Shown piece after piece: positions 47,301 through 57,969 of a stretch of 64,000 bases of DNA. A program made the translations under genes and the position numbers. The notes beneath the pieces are model-generated. The model saw nothing but the letters and a program-made list of their open reading frames with translations. It was not told the DNA's origin and did no database searches. Where the stretch lies: NCBI RefSeq assembly GCF_048544455.1, contig NC_133534.1, positions 221,554,292 through 221,618,291 of the forward strand, in the 5' to 3' direction. The stretch's first letter is position 1, and the number at the start of each line of letters is the position of its first letter. The stretch comes from Silene latifolia (taxonomy: Eukaryota > Streptophyta > Magnoliopsida > Caryophyllales > Caryophyllaceae).

Positions 47301-48116
47301 TTCAATTCGTGTCCCTAATATGGTTAAATCCTTGAAGCTTTTGATGTTTTGGTATCTCAAATGATTGGCATATATGGGCTTGAGATTATCTACAAACTTT
47401 TCCACAAGAGTAGCCTCATCCGGGCGTTCAACTAGTTGAGTACTAGTCTTCCTCCACCTACTTAGGAAGTCGGTGAATCCTTCTTTGTCATTTTGGGTAA
47501 GAACCTCTAGAGTACGCATGTTGACTTGGATCTCGGCGTTATCCGCATATTGTTTAGAGAATTCGATTGCGGCGTCTTCCCAAGTAGCGACCTTCTTGTG
47601 ATCTAAAGTGTAGAACCATTGCTTCGGGATGGTGTCAAGAGATGAAGGAAAGATCCTTAAGAACATCTCGGGTTTGATGCCTTTGATAGACATGTAATCC
47701 TTGAAGGCACGGATGTGGTTCAAAGGGTTCTCGTGTCCCTTGAACTTAGGGATATCCGTCATGCTAAAGTTAGTTGGCAATTTGGAGTTGACGGCTTCAT
47801 ACTTGCGATTGTTTTCCCTATAGATGTCATCCCCCTTAAGGTACATCAATTGCTCCTCTAGGTATTGGAGTCTTTTCTCAGCTGCGGTTGTTCCTAGGAC
47901 AGGATTCTCATCTTTAGATTCGTCATCGGAAAATTGTAGCACTCCACCTTTAGGGGGAGGTAGCTTTCCCTCTACATCAAAGATACAGCCTTCGATAAGC
48001 TCAAGGCGGTCATAGGTTTGTTCTTGAGTGATTTGCATTTGGGTTATCGCGGCTAGGATTCGATCATTACTTTCTTGAATTTGCTGGAGGTTTGTTTCAT
48101 CACTTGATCCGGGCAT
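44298..48116 (-). CDS. Inner Gag-protease polyprotein
   Basis: 1272 codons open from MPGSSDETNLQQIQ. The Gag domain lies at about residues 110-280 (IRAFKDYMSIKGIKPEMFLR). The knuckle-like YCEYHRGKGHDTEKC follows at about 360. The protease active site VDDGSAVNVIPL, with DDGS in place of DTGS, is a variant like those of Ogre/Tat proteases. A Ser-Glu repeat run (about residue 1050) precedes the link to RT. The last about 20 codons are out of the RT frame because of the break near 44335. The start is the first ATG after the leader and about 790 bases from the primer site. Confidence 0.88.
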   Translation of the reverse strand: MPGSSDETNLQQIQESNDRILAAITQMQITQEQTYDRLELIEGCIFDVEGKLPPPKGGVLQFSDDESKDENPVLGTTAAEKRLQYLEEQLMYLKGDDIYRENNRKYEAVNSKLPTNFSMTDIPKFKGHENPLNHIRAFKDYMSIKGIKPEMFLRIFPSSLDTIPKQWFYTLDHKKVATWEDAAIEFSKQYADNAEIQVNMRTLEVLTQNDKEGFTDFLSRWRKTSTQLVERPDEATLVEKFVDNLKPIYANHLRYQNIKSFKDLTILGTRIEDDIRKGLLSKTVGRGYQGSTSRSYGSSSKTDEVNLLEPSKKTSPPRKFTNLGDTYSNALKRLMKQGKLQPIGPTPEPERKSKFWDEKSYCEYHRGKGHDTEKCYKLKHVLQDMIEDGRLPIPPGGKPNNTQNPLGVLVITSDESTLDCSHLISPTENEIHAIENEGFYSTISPTISDFITWARSVDRQVWELESMVTTLRNPNAIPEEHAPLIFSQNATMQEVVTVVDRLVDQIIRLESDIIRMRELAAINGVWADNDEDEYLIENSVVKEIVQNGKDQDVDHLTRSGRPYQSTTQNGPTNVITPNDNEDDPTDHLLKQLQKTKADLSVWQLIASSFPHRQALLQALAKLSVAHNSTPEDVVNLVFQESPKLSNPITFSDEDLPRFGASHNLALYITVICLKKNVPMTLVDDGSAVNVIPLKTAYKLGMKKSDWTPTNQGVRAYDGTRRKVVGLASLTIATGPIERKVNFQIVDIEASFNILLGRPWIHASKAVTSTLHQKIKIPLNGKVVTITSSPIKAIIEKQSNNQVLADPIYELGGFQSVNVIESELAPLYYNPYSNLVVNHILKNQGYFPGMPLNPIRKNAFAPYKKGNSSRIPLGLGYKPTTEEVLEMLAQVQNRKYVGVQMRPYLPTLNGYFVQEVSSELFHGFPEPWHYLERKLAGIEIFHDCYFIPPETVPTVKTRQAPCLDEQAVSLLFGEDRFVKAAQDEIITTILQDDRFNPTALITEIDTKQQKGWRKSIKWTNNQGRLFKLTTGEGEMFKEEPKDDEFESESESESESESESREVIRESTPVVIPTPFVSPSLASSSHGSSGNAPTTVPLPPLTMDQLASLFQLYSNLNMNKSGSAYSLRYLECNSVYDDTEDDQDPDLTEIPPYVAKEILQEGEGGPVIEDTEPINVGTELEPKELRIGTTLSSTERADFIDLLNEFKDVFAWSYKDMPGIDRDIAEHRIPIKPGFKLRETKLRRMRTEWALKIKEEVDKQFKAGSSKFPSILTG

Positions 48117-48886
48117 CTTGGAAACTGGATAAGAGATCGGCGACGAATCAAAACACGATCGACCATTCTATCACACTTGCTGAAAGAAGAAAAGTTTTGA
48201 CTCTTGAAGTGGGTGTGTGCCACTTGTGTTGAGTGAGTTTTGAAGAAAGACAAGGTCTTTGAAAATGTGTGTCCCAGTCAACTGTAGTGTAGTTGTGGGA
48301 GTGGACTCGAAGTGAGGTTTTGAAATGGGCTTGTGGCCCGAATTTTGACTTGACAAACGGACAGAGTTTTGACCGGATTTTGCGTTAATTGAAGGCCTAT
48401 TTTCGAAATTCTTGATTGAAATTGGGTTTTGATTTTTGAAAATTCGTCATGATTTGTTTTGAAATGGTGATCACGTAAGGTTTACATATTTATACAAGCA
48501 TTATAACGGGATGCTGAGTGCATTTAGAAGGGTTTTGGTTTAAAGGGTGGGTTGCCATACCGAACCATCAAACCCGAAGTCTGTGGAGAGGCTCGTGCCA
48601 AACAAGAGTAAGGCCGATTCCTAGTCCATTTCCTCAAGTAGTGAAGGCCCTTGATACAAACAAGAGTAAGCATCATGGTATGGATGACGTCAATCGCTAT
48701 CCATCTTTAGGCCCAAATAAGAATTAGGACCGTTTAGACGGGACGATTGGTCGAATGGGTTGGGTTGGGCCTAAGAAGGCCGAGTAAAACGATCTAGGAA
48801 GACCGAGTTATGAAAACCGACAATTGTCTTGCACAAATTATTCCCTAACCTTGTTCGAGTTTCACCCTAGCTACACGTAAGTGTAT
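48117..48886 (-). other. Leader of the inner element
   Basis: About 770 bp between the primer site and the gag start. It has no extra ORF of the size of Ogre ORF1, which argues that this is not a canonical Ogre. Confidence 0.6.
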
Positions 48887-48904
48887 TCCCCAGCGGAGTC
48901 GCCA
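48887..48904 (-). promoter_or_regulatory. Primer binding site of the inner element
   Basis: The minus strand reads TGGCGACTCCGCTGGGGA, three bases from the LTR end. This sequence is characteristic of Ogre and some Tat elements and is reported as tRNA-Arg-like; the tRNA identity is from memory. Confidence 0.85.
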
Positions 48905-48907
48905 AAC

Positions 48908-51324
48908 TGTGGACAGCGGGCCGCCCACGGGGGCGCTTGGTGAAGGGGGCTCGAAAACAAGCGTTTGCATTTTGTATGGAGTCGCCACCAATTTTTATGG
49001 GAAATTGGAACCGTTCGAATACTTCATGTCATGTCAAGACATAAAGTAGTGACATGAACACTAAGCAATCGTTACCCTTAGCATTCTATGTCTAGAATGA
49101 CTCTCGTGGATGCCAATGAACACGGGTGCTCACGGAGATCTGGAGTAAGGGGTGAGGGTACGTATTAGGAAGCTCTTTTGATCGAACACCTAATCCCGCC
49201 CGCCTCGATAGCGGCCTCTACTAATGATTAGGGAAGTTATTCGTACTCGATGTATCGTCGGCTATATGCATGCAATGCAACATCCATAGATTAATCCTAA
49301 CATGTGAATTAATACTAAGTCGGTGAACAATTAAGTTAGCACACAATTGGGTCGAAGTTGGATTTTAATGCTCATTTACATGTGGAAACATACAATAAAA
49401 GAAAATACAATAATTATAAATTACAATAATGGAAATTACAATGATTACAATGGGATAGGCGATTTATGTCGAAAATACCTTTAAAACGGATAATTTGAGA
49501 AAAAGGAACAAAAGAATAAAACACGACAGATCAGAAGGTGATAATACGAATATTAGTTGATTAATACGTAAACTGATTAAACTACGTCAAGGCAGAAAAG
49601 GAGTTTGAGACAGAACTCATCTGGAACAAGCGCAAGCAGCATCGCGCCCTTTGGAAGAGCGCGGCGATTCTTGCCGCGTCTGTTCCAAGGGTGAGTTCTG
49701 GCTGTGAAGCCGGAACTGCAAACCGTTAATGTCGATTGGTAATTTTAATGGATTGATTGCGATTTTAGACTCGGATGAAAGTTATTAGCAGATTATTTAC
49801 ATATGATTGAGGTCATAAAACGGTAAAACATGGATGAGACCGAAATAAACGGATTAATTATGTGAAGGGCCGATGTTAATGAATGATTAATTAAACTAAC
49901 TAAACGAATTATTAACTAAACATGATGAATTGACGACGGATTAATGACTAAACAGGTGAAAATATATCAACAATGAATCCCAGAAACTCAACATGAACGA
50001 ATTGAATCTCTAAAACTCGAATTGAATTTAATGACGAAAAACCCGCAAATATTGATTATTTGGGATTTGAGTCGGATTTATGACGATTAAAACATGTTAA
50101 TGATGATGGTTAATATACATATGAATTATTAAACTATCATGATGAAGAATTAACAGACGAACAAAACAAAAGAAATAAATTTGATACGAATTACAGAGGA
50201 CGGAGGAAGAAGAAAAGAAGCAGGAACTGCGGCAGCCTCACGAAGAGGCGCAGCAGGTGATGCGCTCCTTCGAAGAGGCGCAGCGGTTTCTGCGTCTTTT
50301 CTCGACGTCTGTCTACTGTAAATCCGCAAAAAAGGTTTTAAAGACGGTTTTAGAAATCGGTTTTAACGAGGTACTTTCGACATAAACCTTACAATTGTCA
50401 TACAATAATAAAATACAATAAATAAAAGAGAGATTAATACACCCTCAGACTTACATGTTGACGGAACGAGAAGAACTAAGAAGATCGATTAGTGATGCTC
50501 GACGCGAACGTAAGGAAAGAGTGCCCTCGAAAGAGGAAAACGATTTAACAAGTTGATTAATTAGATTGATTGAGTGTAGTGGTCAAATTGGTCGGTCATG
50601 CAACGGAGAGGCTGGTACCCGGAAAGATCCGAGCTTACGTGGTCGAAGGTTCAAGCACGTAGGCGCCAATTAGTAAGAACGAAGTCTAGAATGCAAAGGG
50701 AGAAGAGAAGGGCGGACACTCGCGTGAGAAATATGAGGAACGAAGGCTCCTATTTATACTAATCACACGAAGGAATAGGGTTTCGGAGACTCTTTGGAAG
50801 TGAATCTCGGAAAGATATAAAAAAGATACGTAAATCATGCAAAGAAGGGCCTGGGAAGAGGCGCAGCAGCCACTGCGTCTCTTGGAAGAGGCGCGGCACT
50901 GTTGCGTCTATTCCCGGGAGGTTTCCTCCGCTTAAGAAAGATTTCCGTGTTTAAGTTATGGTAGGACGGAATTAATTCGATTATCTTTAATATCTTATGT
51001 AAATATTACGGGATATTATTTGCCAAAAGATAAAATTTGAGAAATATGGAATAGAAATATCCGGAACATTCCAGAACATTCCGACTCGGGATTTAACAGC
51101 TATCAGAAAATGGAGACGGTTTTTGACCCGGACTCCGAATGTACTCTAATTACTGCCAAAACGACCGTATCAGGACGTAGATGACAACTAAGAGGTTGAC
51201 ATTAATATTTGAGCAATCACTTGACGATAATCTTACGAACTGTCACAAATCGTTCCGCGTATCAAACATGCGGCCCAATCATCACCGGGTGGTTTGCGGG
51301 AGGTGCAGAAACGAGGTGTCTACA
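48908..51324 (-). repeat. 5' LTR of the inner element
   Basis: 2417 bp, TGT..TACA on the plus strand. The TATA box is TATAAATAG at 50758-50750 (minus strand). Palindromic cassette pairs lie at about 49630-49690, 50242-50298 and 50855-50912. Most differences from the other LTR fall in these cassettes. Confidence 0.92.
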
Positions 51325-53627
51325 AGAGGTTATGATGCTGACCGGAAGGATGGCGGCTCTAGCCCGTTTCATCTCTCGGTCAGCCGACAAGAGCACCCCA
51401 TTCTTCAAGGTGTTTAAGGGGAATAAAGACTTGGTGGGGGAGGAGCGAGCACGACTTTCAAGCAACTGAAAGCTCATCTTCAGACTCTCCCAACCCTGTC
51501 CAGGCCGATACTGGGGGAGACGCTATACCTATACATAGCAGTTACCTCGGCCACGGTCAGTGCCGTGATAATCAGGGAAGAAGACAAACAACAACACCCA
51601 ATCTACTTTGTCAGCCATACGCTGTTGCCCGCCGAGAGAAATTACCCACTAATTGAAAAAGCAGCCTTCGCTGTCGTCGTTGCCGCAAGAAAGTTAAAAC
51701 CCTACTTCGACGCACATCCCGTGACAGTCTTAACCGACCAGCCATTGGAGAAAGCTTTGGAAAAATTCGAACAATCCGGTAGGCTTATCAAATGGGCAGT
51801 GGAACTCTCTGTCTTCGGCATTCAGTACAAACCAATGCCTTCGATAAAGGGGCAAGCACTTGCAGATTTCCTGGCCGAATGCACATATCAAGAAGAACCA
51901 AACCCAGGTGTATGGGAGGTATACACCGACGGCTCCTCCACGACGAACAGCGCGGGGGCCGGCATCCTTATCATCAGCCCAAACGGAGACGAATTTGAGT
52001 ATGCCTTGAAATTTACCTTCTCGGCCTCAAATAACGAATCCGAATACGAGGCAGTGATAACCGGAGTCGAGCTGGCCAGAGCCGCCGGAGCAGAACACAT
52101 TGTGTTGAAGACGGACTCACTGTTGGTTACTAACCAAATCAGAGGAGAGTTTGAGGCTCGGGACGACGGGATGGTAAGGTACCTAGAAAGGGTGAAAGCT
52201 GACATAGCAAAATTGAAATCTTTCCAAATCCAATGCGTTCCCAGATCTGAGAACAACCGGGCCGACGCTCTCTCAAAACTTGCCAGCTCAACCATCAAGA
52301 ATGTCAGCCGAACCGTGCTGGTAGATATCAGGAATGCGAAGAGCATCACTGAGACCGTCGGCATGTTGGGCGACGTGGAAACCGAGACGACGTGGATAAC
52401 TCCGAAAATGAAATACAAACTTACAAATGAGTTGCCGGAGGACCGCAATCTCTCGGCCAAGATAAAAAGGATCGCAGCAAGGTACTTGGTGTTTGAAGGA
52501 GAATTATACAGAAGGTCCATAATAAGACCACTTTTGAAATGTGTCGGCCCAGCCGACGCGGAGCTAATACTAACAGAGATCCACGAAGGCATCTGTGGAC
52601 ATCACATGAGGGCAAGAACACTAGCCCACAAAGCTCTCCGAGCCGGCTACTTCTGGGCCACCATGCTTGAGAATTCCAGAACAAAGACCAAGAAGTGCAA
52701 AAACTGTCAGATGCATGCTCCGGTGATACATGCTCCCTCCCGGGACCTACAACCGGTGCTTAGTCCCCTTCCTTTCGCACAGTGGGGGATGGATATGCTA
52801 GGGCCATTTCCAACGGCCTCCGGAGGAAGGAAGTTCTTGATCGTCGCCGTTGATTACTTCACCAAATGGGTTGAAGTCAGCAGCGATGACCGGCGAAGAC
52901 CACAGCGGCCGTCAGAAAGGTAATCTGGGAAAATGTTATAACTCGTTTTGGGTTGCCCCAAGTCATGGTATTTGACCACGGCCGAGAGTTTTGGAGTGAC
53001 CTGATAATGAACTGGTTAGAGGAGCTTGGCATCAAGTTTGCATACTCCTCCGTCTGCCACCCACATAGCAACGGGCAGGCGGAGGCAGCCAATAAAACAA
53101 TCCTCAACGGTTTGAAGAAGACAGTCGAAGACCTCAAGGGAAGATGGGCCGATGAACTACCTGGCGTCCTGTGGTCCCTCCGGACCACGGAGAAAGATGC
53201 AACGGGGTACAGTCCCTTCCACTTAGTCTACGGGTCCGGCGCCCCCGCAATTGAAGCAACGGTGCCAACGTTCAGAACGGCTACCTTTAACCCGGTCGAA
53301 AATGAGGAAGGCCTGAAAGCCTCCCTAGACCTGGTCGAAGAAAGCCGAAATGCAGCACGCCTCAACTTGGCGGTATACCAAAACCGGATGAGAAGAGCCT
53401 ACAACCGAAGAGTCCACAAAAGGGACTTAAAAGTGGGAGATCTAGTCCTAAGAAAGTCGGCCGCCACCAACAAAGGAAATATTCACGGTAAATTGACGGC
53501 CAACTGGGAGGGTCCCTACAAAGTGGTTGAAGAGATGAGGCCGGGTACATACCGGATGACAGACATGGAGGGTATGCCTTTGATGAGCCATTGGAACACC
53601 GACAACCTAAGAAAGTACTTTGTATAG
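51325..53627 (+). pseudogene. Outer RNase H-integrase (3' part of pol)
   Basis: Resumes the frame cut at 31910. The connection domain begins VMMLTGRMAALARFISRSAD. A frame change near 51440-51465 precedes the long open stretch from about 51470. RNase H has VYTDGSSTTNSAGAGILI and SEYEAVITGVELA. Integrase has HEGICGHHMRART, CKNCQ, DMLGPFP, and after a second frame change near 52880-52920, FDHGREFWSD and AEAANKTI. Catalytic Asp, Asp and Glu are present. It ends NTDNLRKYFV at 53627. Confidence 0.88.
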
Positions 53628-54614
53628 CGGCGGAGGTGTCCAAACCCATTGTGGGCACCCCAACGCATGATCATAACAAATGAAGAATCACCCGAGTTTT
53701 CCATCAAAGTGCTTATCCCCTCCATAGTTGTTTCAAGGTAGACGCCGACGGTTGCCACCGGGCAGTCACCCCAAGAAAAAGAAACGCTGTCGAGCCGTAA
53801 CCCCGATTACCTCGTCCAAGGCCGAGAGCGACAGGGACACAACGACCGATACGCTAAAAGAAACGTATACTCAGTACAGTTGAGACGCAATTCTAGCCGC
53901 CTCGGCCAACCGAAGGCCTGGCAGAGGAAGCGATCAATATATCTACAGATACGAACGCTGTCGAGCCGTAACCCCGATTACCTCGGCCAAGGCCGAGAGC
54001 GACGGGGACACAACGACCGATACGCTAAAAGAAACGTATACTCAGTACAGTTGAGACGCAATTCTAGCCGCCTCGGCCAACCGAAGGCCGGCAGAGGAAG
54101 CGATCAATATGTCTACAGATACGAACGCTGTCGAGCCGTAACCCCGATTACCTCGGCCAAGGCCGAGAGCGACGGGGACACAACGACCGATACGCTAAAA
54201 GGCGGAAGCAACCAACATGCCAACATGTTTAAAAAGACGTTAAACACAGTTGAGATGGGCATTCTAACTGCCTCGGCCATGCCAAAGGTAAAAACGAAGG
54301 CACTCAATTAATAACGCAAGAGGACAAGTGAAGGATTGTGATCAAAGCCCCGGCCAAGCCAAGGGCCAATAAGACAAACTTTATTGAAAATGATTACAAG
54401 GAGAATACAGACGACGGCCGTCCCCATAGGGATAAGCCTAAACACAACCTACCAAGAGTTTTACAAACAAAATAAGGTAAAGAAAAGCAAAAGATTACAA
54501 ACATATCACTTGAAGCGCCAAAAGATGGCAGGGAGGAAAGGCTCAATAGTTGGCCCCCGAACGGCTAAAGCTATCCGAGATGCCGGGTGAGTCTGGTGAC
54601 GACCGCCCACCTCC
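53628..54614. other. Region between outer integrase and the antisense gene
   Basis: Non-coding, with a 171-bp tandem repeat and, further right, nothing recognisable. Tat elements often carry such repeat-rich spacers here. Confidence 0.6.
53785..54205. repeat. Tandem repeat, 170-171 bp, about 2.5 copies
   Basis: CGCTGTCGAGCCGTAACCCC recurs at 53785, 53956 and 54126, and CGACCGATACGCTAAAAG ends each unit. Copies are almost identical, so the expansion is recent. Confidence 0.9.
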
Positions 54615-57049
54615 CTATGCCTGTTGCTGCCCTCCATCGGTAGCAGCAGCATCTTCGGTGGCCGGCTCAGGAGAAGGCTCGACGTTTTCAAGTGCCTTTA
54701 GCCTCTCAGCCTCCTCTTTGGCCTCCTTCACCTTTGCATCATGGGCCGCCTTGGCCTCAGCTATCTGAGCCGCCTTCGCCGCCTCCGCCTTCTCCGCAGC
54801 CGCTGTTTCCGCAGCATCGGCCATCTCATCCAGAAGCTGGTCAAATTTATCCCACGGGAAGGAGCCTTCGGGGAAGAGCTTCTTGATTGCCTCCCTGGTC
54901 GCCTCCTCGGCCTGGTCCCGGAATTGGGCGCACATTTTAGGGATAAGCTCAGTTTGAAGCATCTCAATATCCTTCTCCTTTTGAGCAAGGATAGCCCTTG
55001 TATCCTTGTGCGCCTCCGACTGGGCATGGAACAGATCTTTCCACTATTCCCTTTTGGCAACCACGGCGTCATGAGCGCCCTTATACCTGTCCCGCTCCTC
55101 CATCAACTTGGCGGTGGCGGCATCAGCAGCCTCAACTTTGGCCCTCTCGGCCAATAGCCGCTTCTCAGCTTCCTCCTCACGCTTTCGCTAAGCAAGGAGG
55201 TCCAGCTTAGCCTTCCCGGCTTCCCCCTTTGCAGCGGAGAGATCAAGCTTAAGCTGTTCGATCAATGGCCCAGTTTGGGCCATGGCCTTTTCTTGCTCCA
55301 TAATGTGGGAGCCGGCTAGTTGAGTCCACTTCGCCAGCCTCTTGCATATTTTCGTACCCTCTGCCACAAGCTCGGTGGGGGGAATCTTATGAAGCAAGGA
55401 GTCAGCGGTGACACTTCTATCGCCCGCCTTCTCAGGCTGCTTCTCTAGCTGCCGCTCAGTGAGAACGGCGACTGCCGACGGCGGATCTACAAAAAATTTA
55501 CACAGCGCATCCATGTCAACATGCATTGACACATCAGAGAGTCTGTCATCGGGAATGTCCAACGAACCAGCTAAGTCTGAACCGCAAGTTAGATCCGTAC
55601 CAGTCTGGACCTTCTTAAATGGAGGGCCGGCTGAGTAATTCTTCTCCCCGGCAACGGTGGAAGCAGACGGTGGCTCCTTTCTCTTCTTTGGAGGAGGAGA
55701 GCCCTTCGCAACGGTCACCGCATCCTCAGTAATATCGACGACCTCCACATGCTCCTTCTGGACCGCTGGGGTTGAAGAGAGAGTTGGGATTGACGCCGCC
55801 GTAGACCTGGACGCTGCCTTTGCTTTTCTCTTCGGCATGCCCCCGAGAACCCGTGCTTGAGCCACCGCCGGATCCAATGCCTTCAGTTGCTGGTCCATGA
55901 GTTCGTTGGGAGCCAGTCTACGATCATGGAAGTCAACAATAGGACGCCGCTGAACGACCTTCTCGTCCTTGTCAAGCCCCAACCTCTTCAAAGCTTTCTC
56001 AGACAAGTCCTGGCCGAACCGGTCTGCAAGAAACCAGACAAGAGTTAAATAAGAGAAGTAAAACAGAGCTCTAAAAAAAGGAGCACAACAGGCAAAGAGG
56101 GGCCTCACACCGACCCTACTCACCCTGGTTGAGGGCCGGTATGAGGCCGACGCGGCAAAGCAGCTCATCCTGAAGAATAATCTGAGTCGGGGGCACCCAT
56201 CCCTTCTCAGCATCAAACAGCTGCATCGCCCGCTCCTCATCCGCAGTAAGACCGACCTTCAGAGCGTCCATCTTAACCTTACCCCAGGAGATACATTTCT
56301 CATATTCTCCCCGGTTCTCACACCGCAAGTGAACAAGGCTCTGGAAAGACCGAGGCAATGGGTAGTCCTCCGGCACCTGGACGTACACCCACCGCCGTTT
56401 CCAGTCCTTGCAAGAAGTAAGCTTGGACACGGAGACGTAGCCTGGCTCCGTCTGCACGCTGTACCACCCCACTTTACCGGAGATTGACGGCCGAAGATGA
56501 TGAAGTCGGCGGAATAAGTTAACTGTTGGGGTCTCCCCCCTAAAGAGACAGAGCCACACAAAGCCGACTATCGAGCTAATGGCCAACGGATGCAGTTGAG
56601 CCACAGCGACGTTCATAGCTTTGACGATGGCCGAGACGTGTTCATTCAAAGGAAACCGGAGCCCATACTCCAGGTGCCTGATATATACGCCGATATGGCC
56701 CGGAGGAGGGCAACAGACCGCCTGACCCTCCTCGGGGGTAACAATTTTGTACCCATCACCAAAGGAGAAATGACCCTCGAAAAGAGTTTCACCGGAATAA
56801 CGGGCGAATTTATCGAACCAGGCACGGTCAATACTAGTCGAACAGGCATCGCCGTGATCCAGGAGATGCGGCCTCTCCCCATCAGAAGGAGTCCTCTCAT
56901 CACCATCATCATCCTCATCCTCCCATTCCTCCAAAATTTGTGGAGCAACTTCGGGAGAAGGAGACCTAGGACCCCCGGACCTTAACGGGATGGCGTCTAG
57001 TACCCCCTCTTCATCAAGACGCGACAGGGAACCCCCCGGCGTATTGTCG
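54615..57049 (-). pseudogene. Outer antisense gene: transposase_28-like, truncated
   Basis: Opposite to the outer gag-pol. Exon 1 runs from the junction at 57049 to 56124, with donor GTGAGT; exon 2 starts at 56023 after TTTCTTGCAG, in matching phase. Exon 1 contains HLEYGLRFPLNEHVSAIVKA and AVAQLHPLAISSIVGFVWLC, typical of the 'putative gypsy type transposon' family (PF04195, from memory). Exon 2 is acidic/basic, then Ala-Glu-Lys-rich coiled coil to DGGQQQA. The frame is open from the very junction with no Met, so the 5' end is missing. Two TAG stops (55188-55190 and about 55045) interrupt the tail; each is one C-to-T change from CAG. Function unknown. Confidence 0.75.
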
Positions 57050-57969
57050 TAATAGCAGGCGTTATCACTGGATACAAGAGTTAAATAGTTTAGAATTTAA
57101 AATGTGTACTCACTATGCTAAATATTTTATTTATGATATACATTACTTTTTATGAACCTATGGTGGTGAAAGTAATTGGCGTATGCTCACATATAATGAA
57201 AAAAATACTCATTTATCAAGATTACACATATATGGCTGACCATTTACATTTAAATTCCATTATAATATGTTCATTAACGTGTCTATTGGGTCGGTCCAAT
57301 TTTTTATAACTATTAATTATCAGCCTAAGTGTGATCTCGTTTATTGAAATTATTCGATCATTATTAATTATAAAACCCTTTCAATAGTATTAAACGCTGC
57401 ATAAATACGAAATTTAGTTAAGTAATTTATAATTTGACGCTATCACTACCCTTCCCTTTCGACTTTCGTTGACTTTTGTGTTAAAACTAAAAGTAAATAA
57501 TTGACCGAAACGAAAGCAGTATGAAATAATTTAATTAGGATTATCATTAAACAGCTACTATAGATAGAACTATGTTACAACCGTTTACGATAGATGTATA
57601 TATAAGAACATATCAACTTGTTAACGCAAATAAAATACTCCGTATTAAGTTATCCTTATAGGGCTCAAATACGATACATCGTTTATGATAAATGTATATG
57701 GGAATATATCAACTTTGTTAACGCAAATAAAATACTTTGTATTAAGTTACCCTAAAATGGCTCAAATACAATACACCGTTTATCATAAATGTATATGAGA
57801 ACATATCAACTTGTTAACGCAAATAAAATACTCCGTATTAAGTTATCCTAAAATAGCTCATATACGATCCAAGAAAATAATAGGATGATACTCCGCATTA
57901 TAGAAGTAGATACAATTGGGCTCATAACCAAATCATATACTCCTAGTACTTAGAAAGAGACAAATACGG
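57050..57969. repeat. Left-flank segment, copy 2
   Basis: Matches 27125-28044 base for base except about two substitutions. It begins abruptly at 57050 inside the outer antisense gene and ends in TACGG (57965-57969) next to the second LTR. Confidence 0.92.

Larger units (their letters stand above)
31911..51324 (-). mobile_element. Inner Ty3/gypsy element, Tat/Ogre-like, nested
   Basis: A complete 19.4-kb element inserted in the outer pol gene. LTRs are 31911-34320 and 48908-51324, TGT..ACA, with a perfect 5-bp duplication AGAGG at 31906-31910 and 51325-51329. Joining the flanks after removing one AGAGG continues the outer pol frame, so the outer copy was there first. Gag-pol runs on the minus strand, so the right LTR is the 5' LTR. 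The primer site, purine tract, three enzymatic domains and two antisense genes place it near Ogre and other Tat elements. Gag-pol and both antisense genes are broken. Confidence 0.9.

Noticed and set aside
28735-53627. Endogenous plant pararetrovirus
   Set aside because: Integrase, LTRs, primer sites and target duplications are present; no movement or coat protein. These are LTR retrotransposons.
54750-55160. Pro/Arg/Ser-rich plus-strand frames opposite the outer antisense gene
   Set aside because: They are strand shadows of the Ala/Glu/Lys coiled-coil coding sequence.
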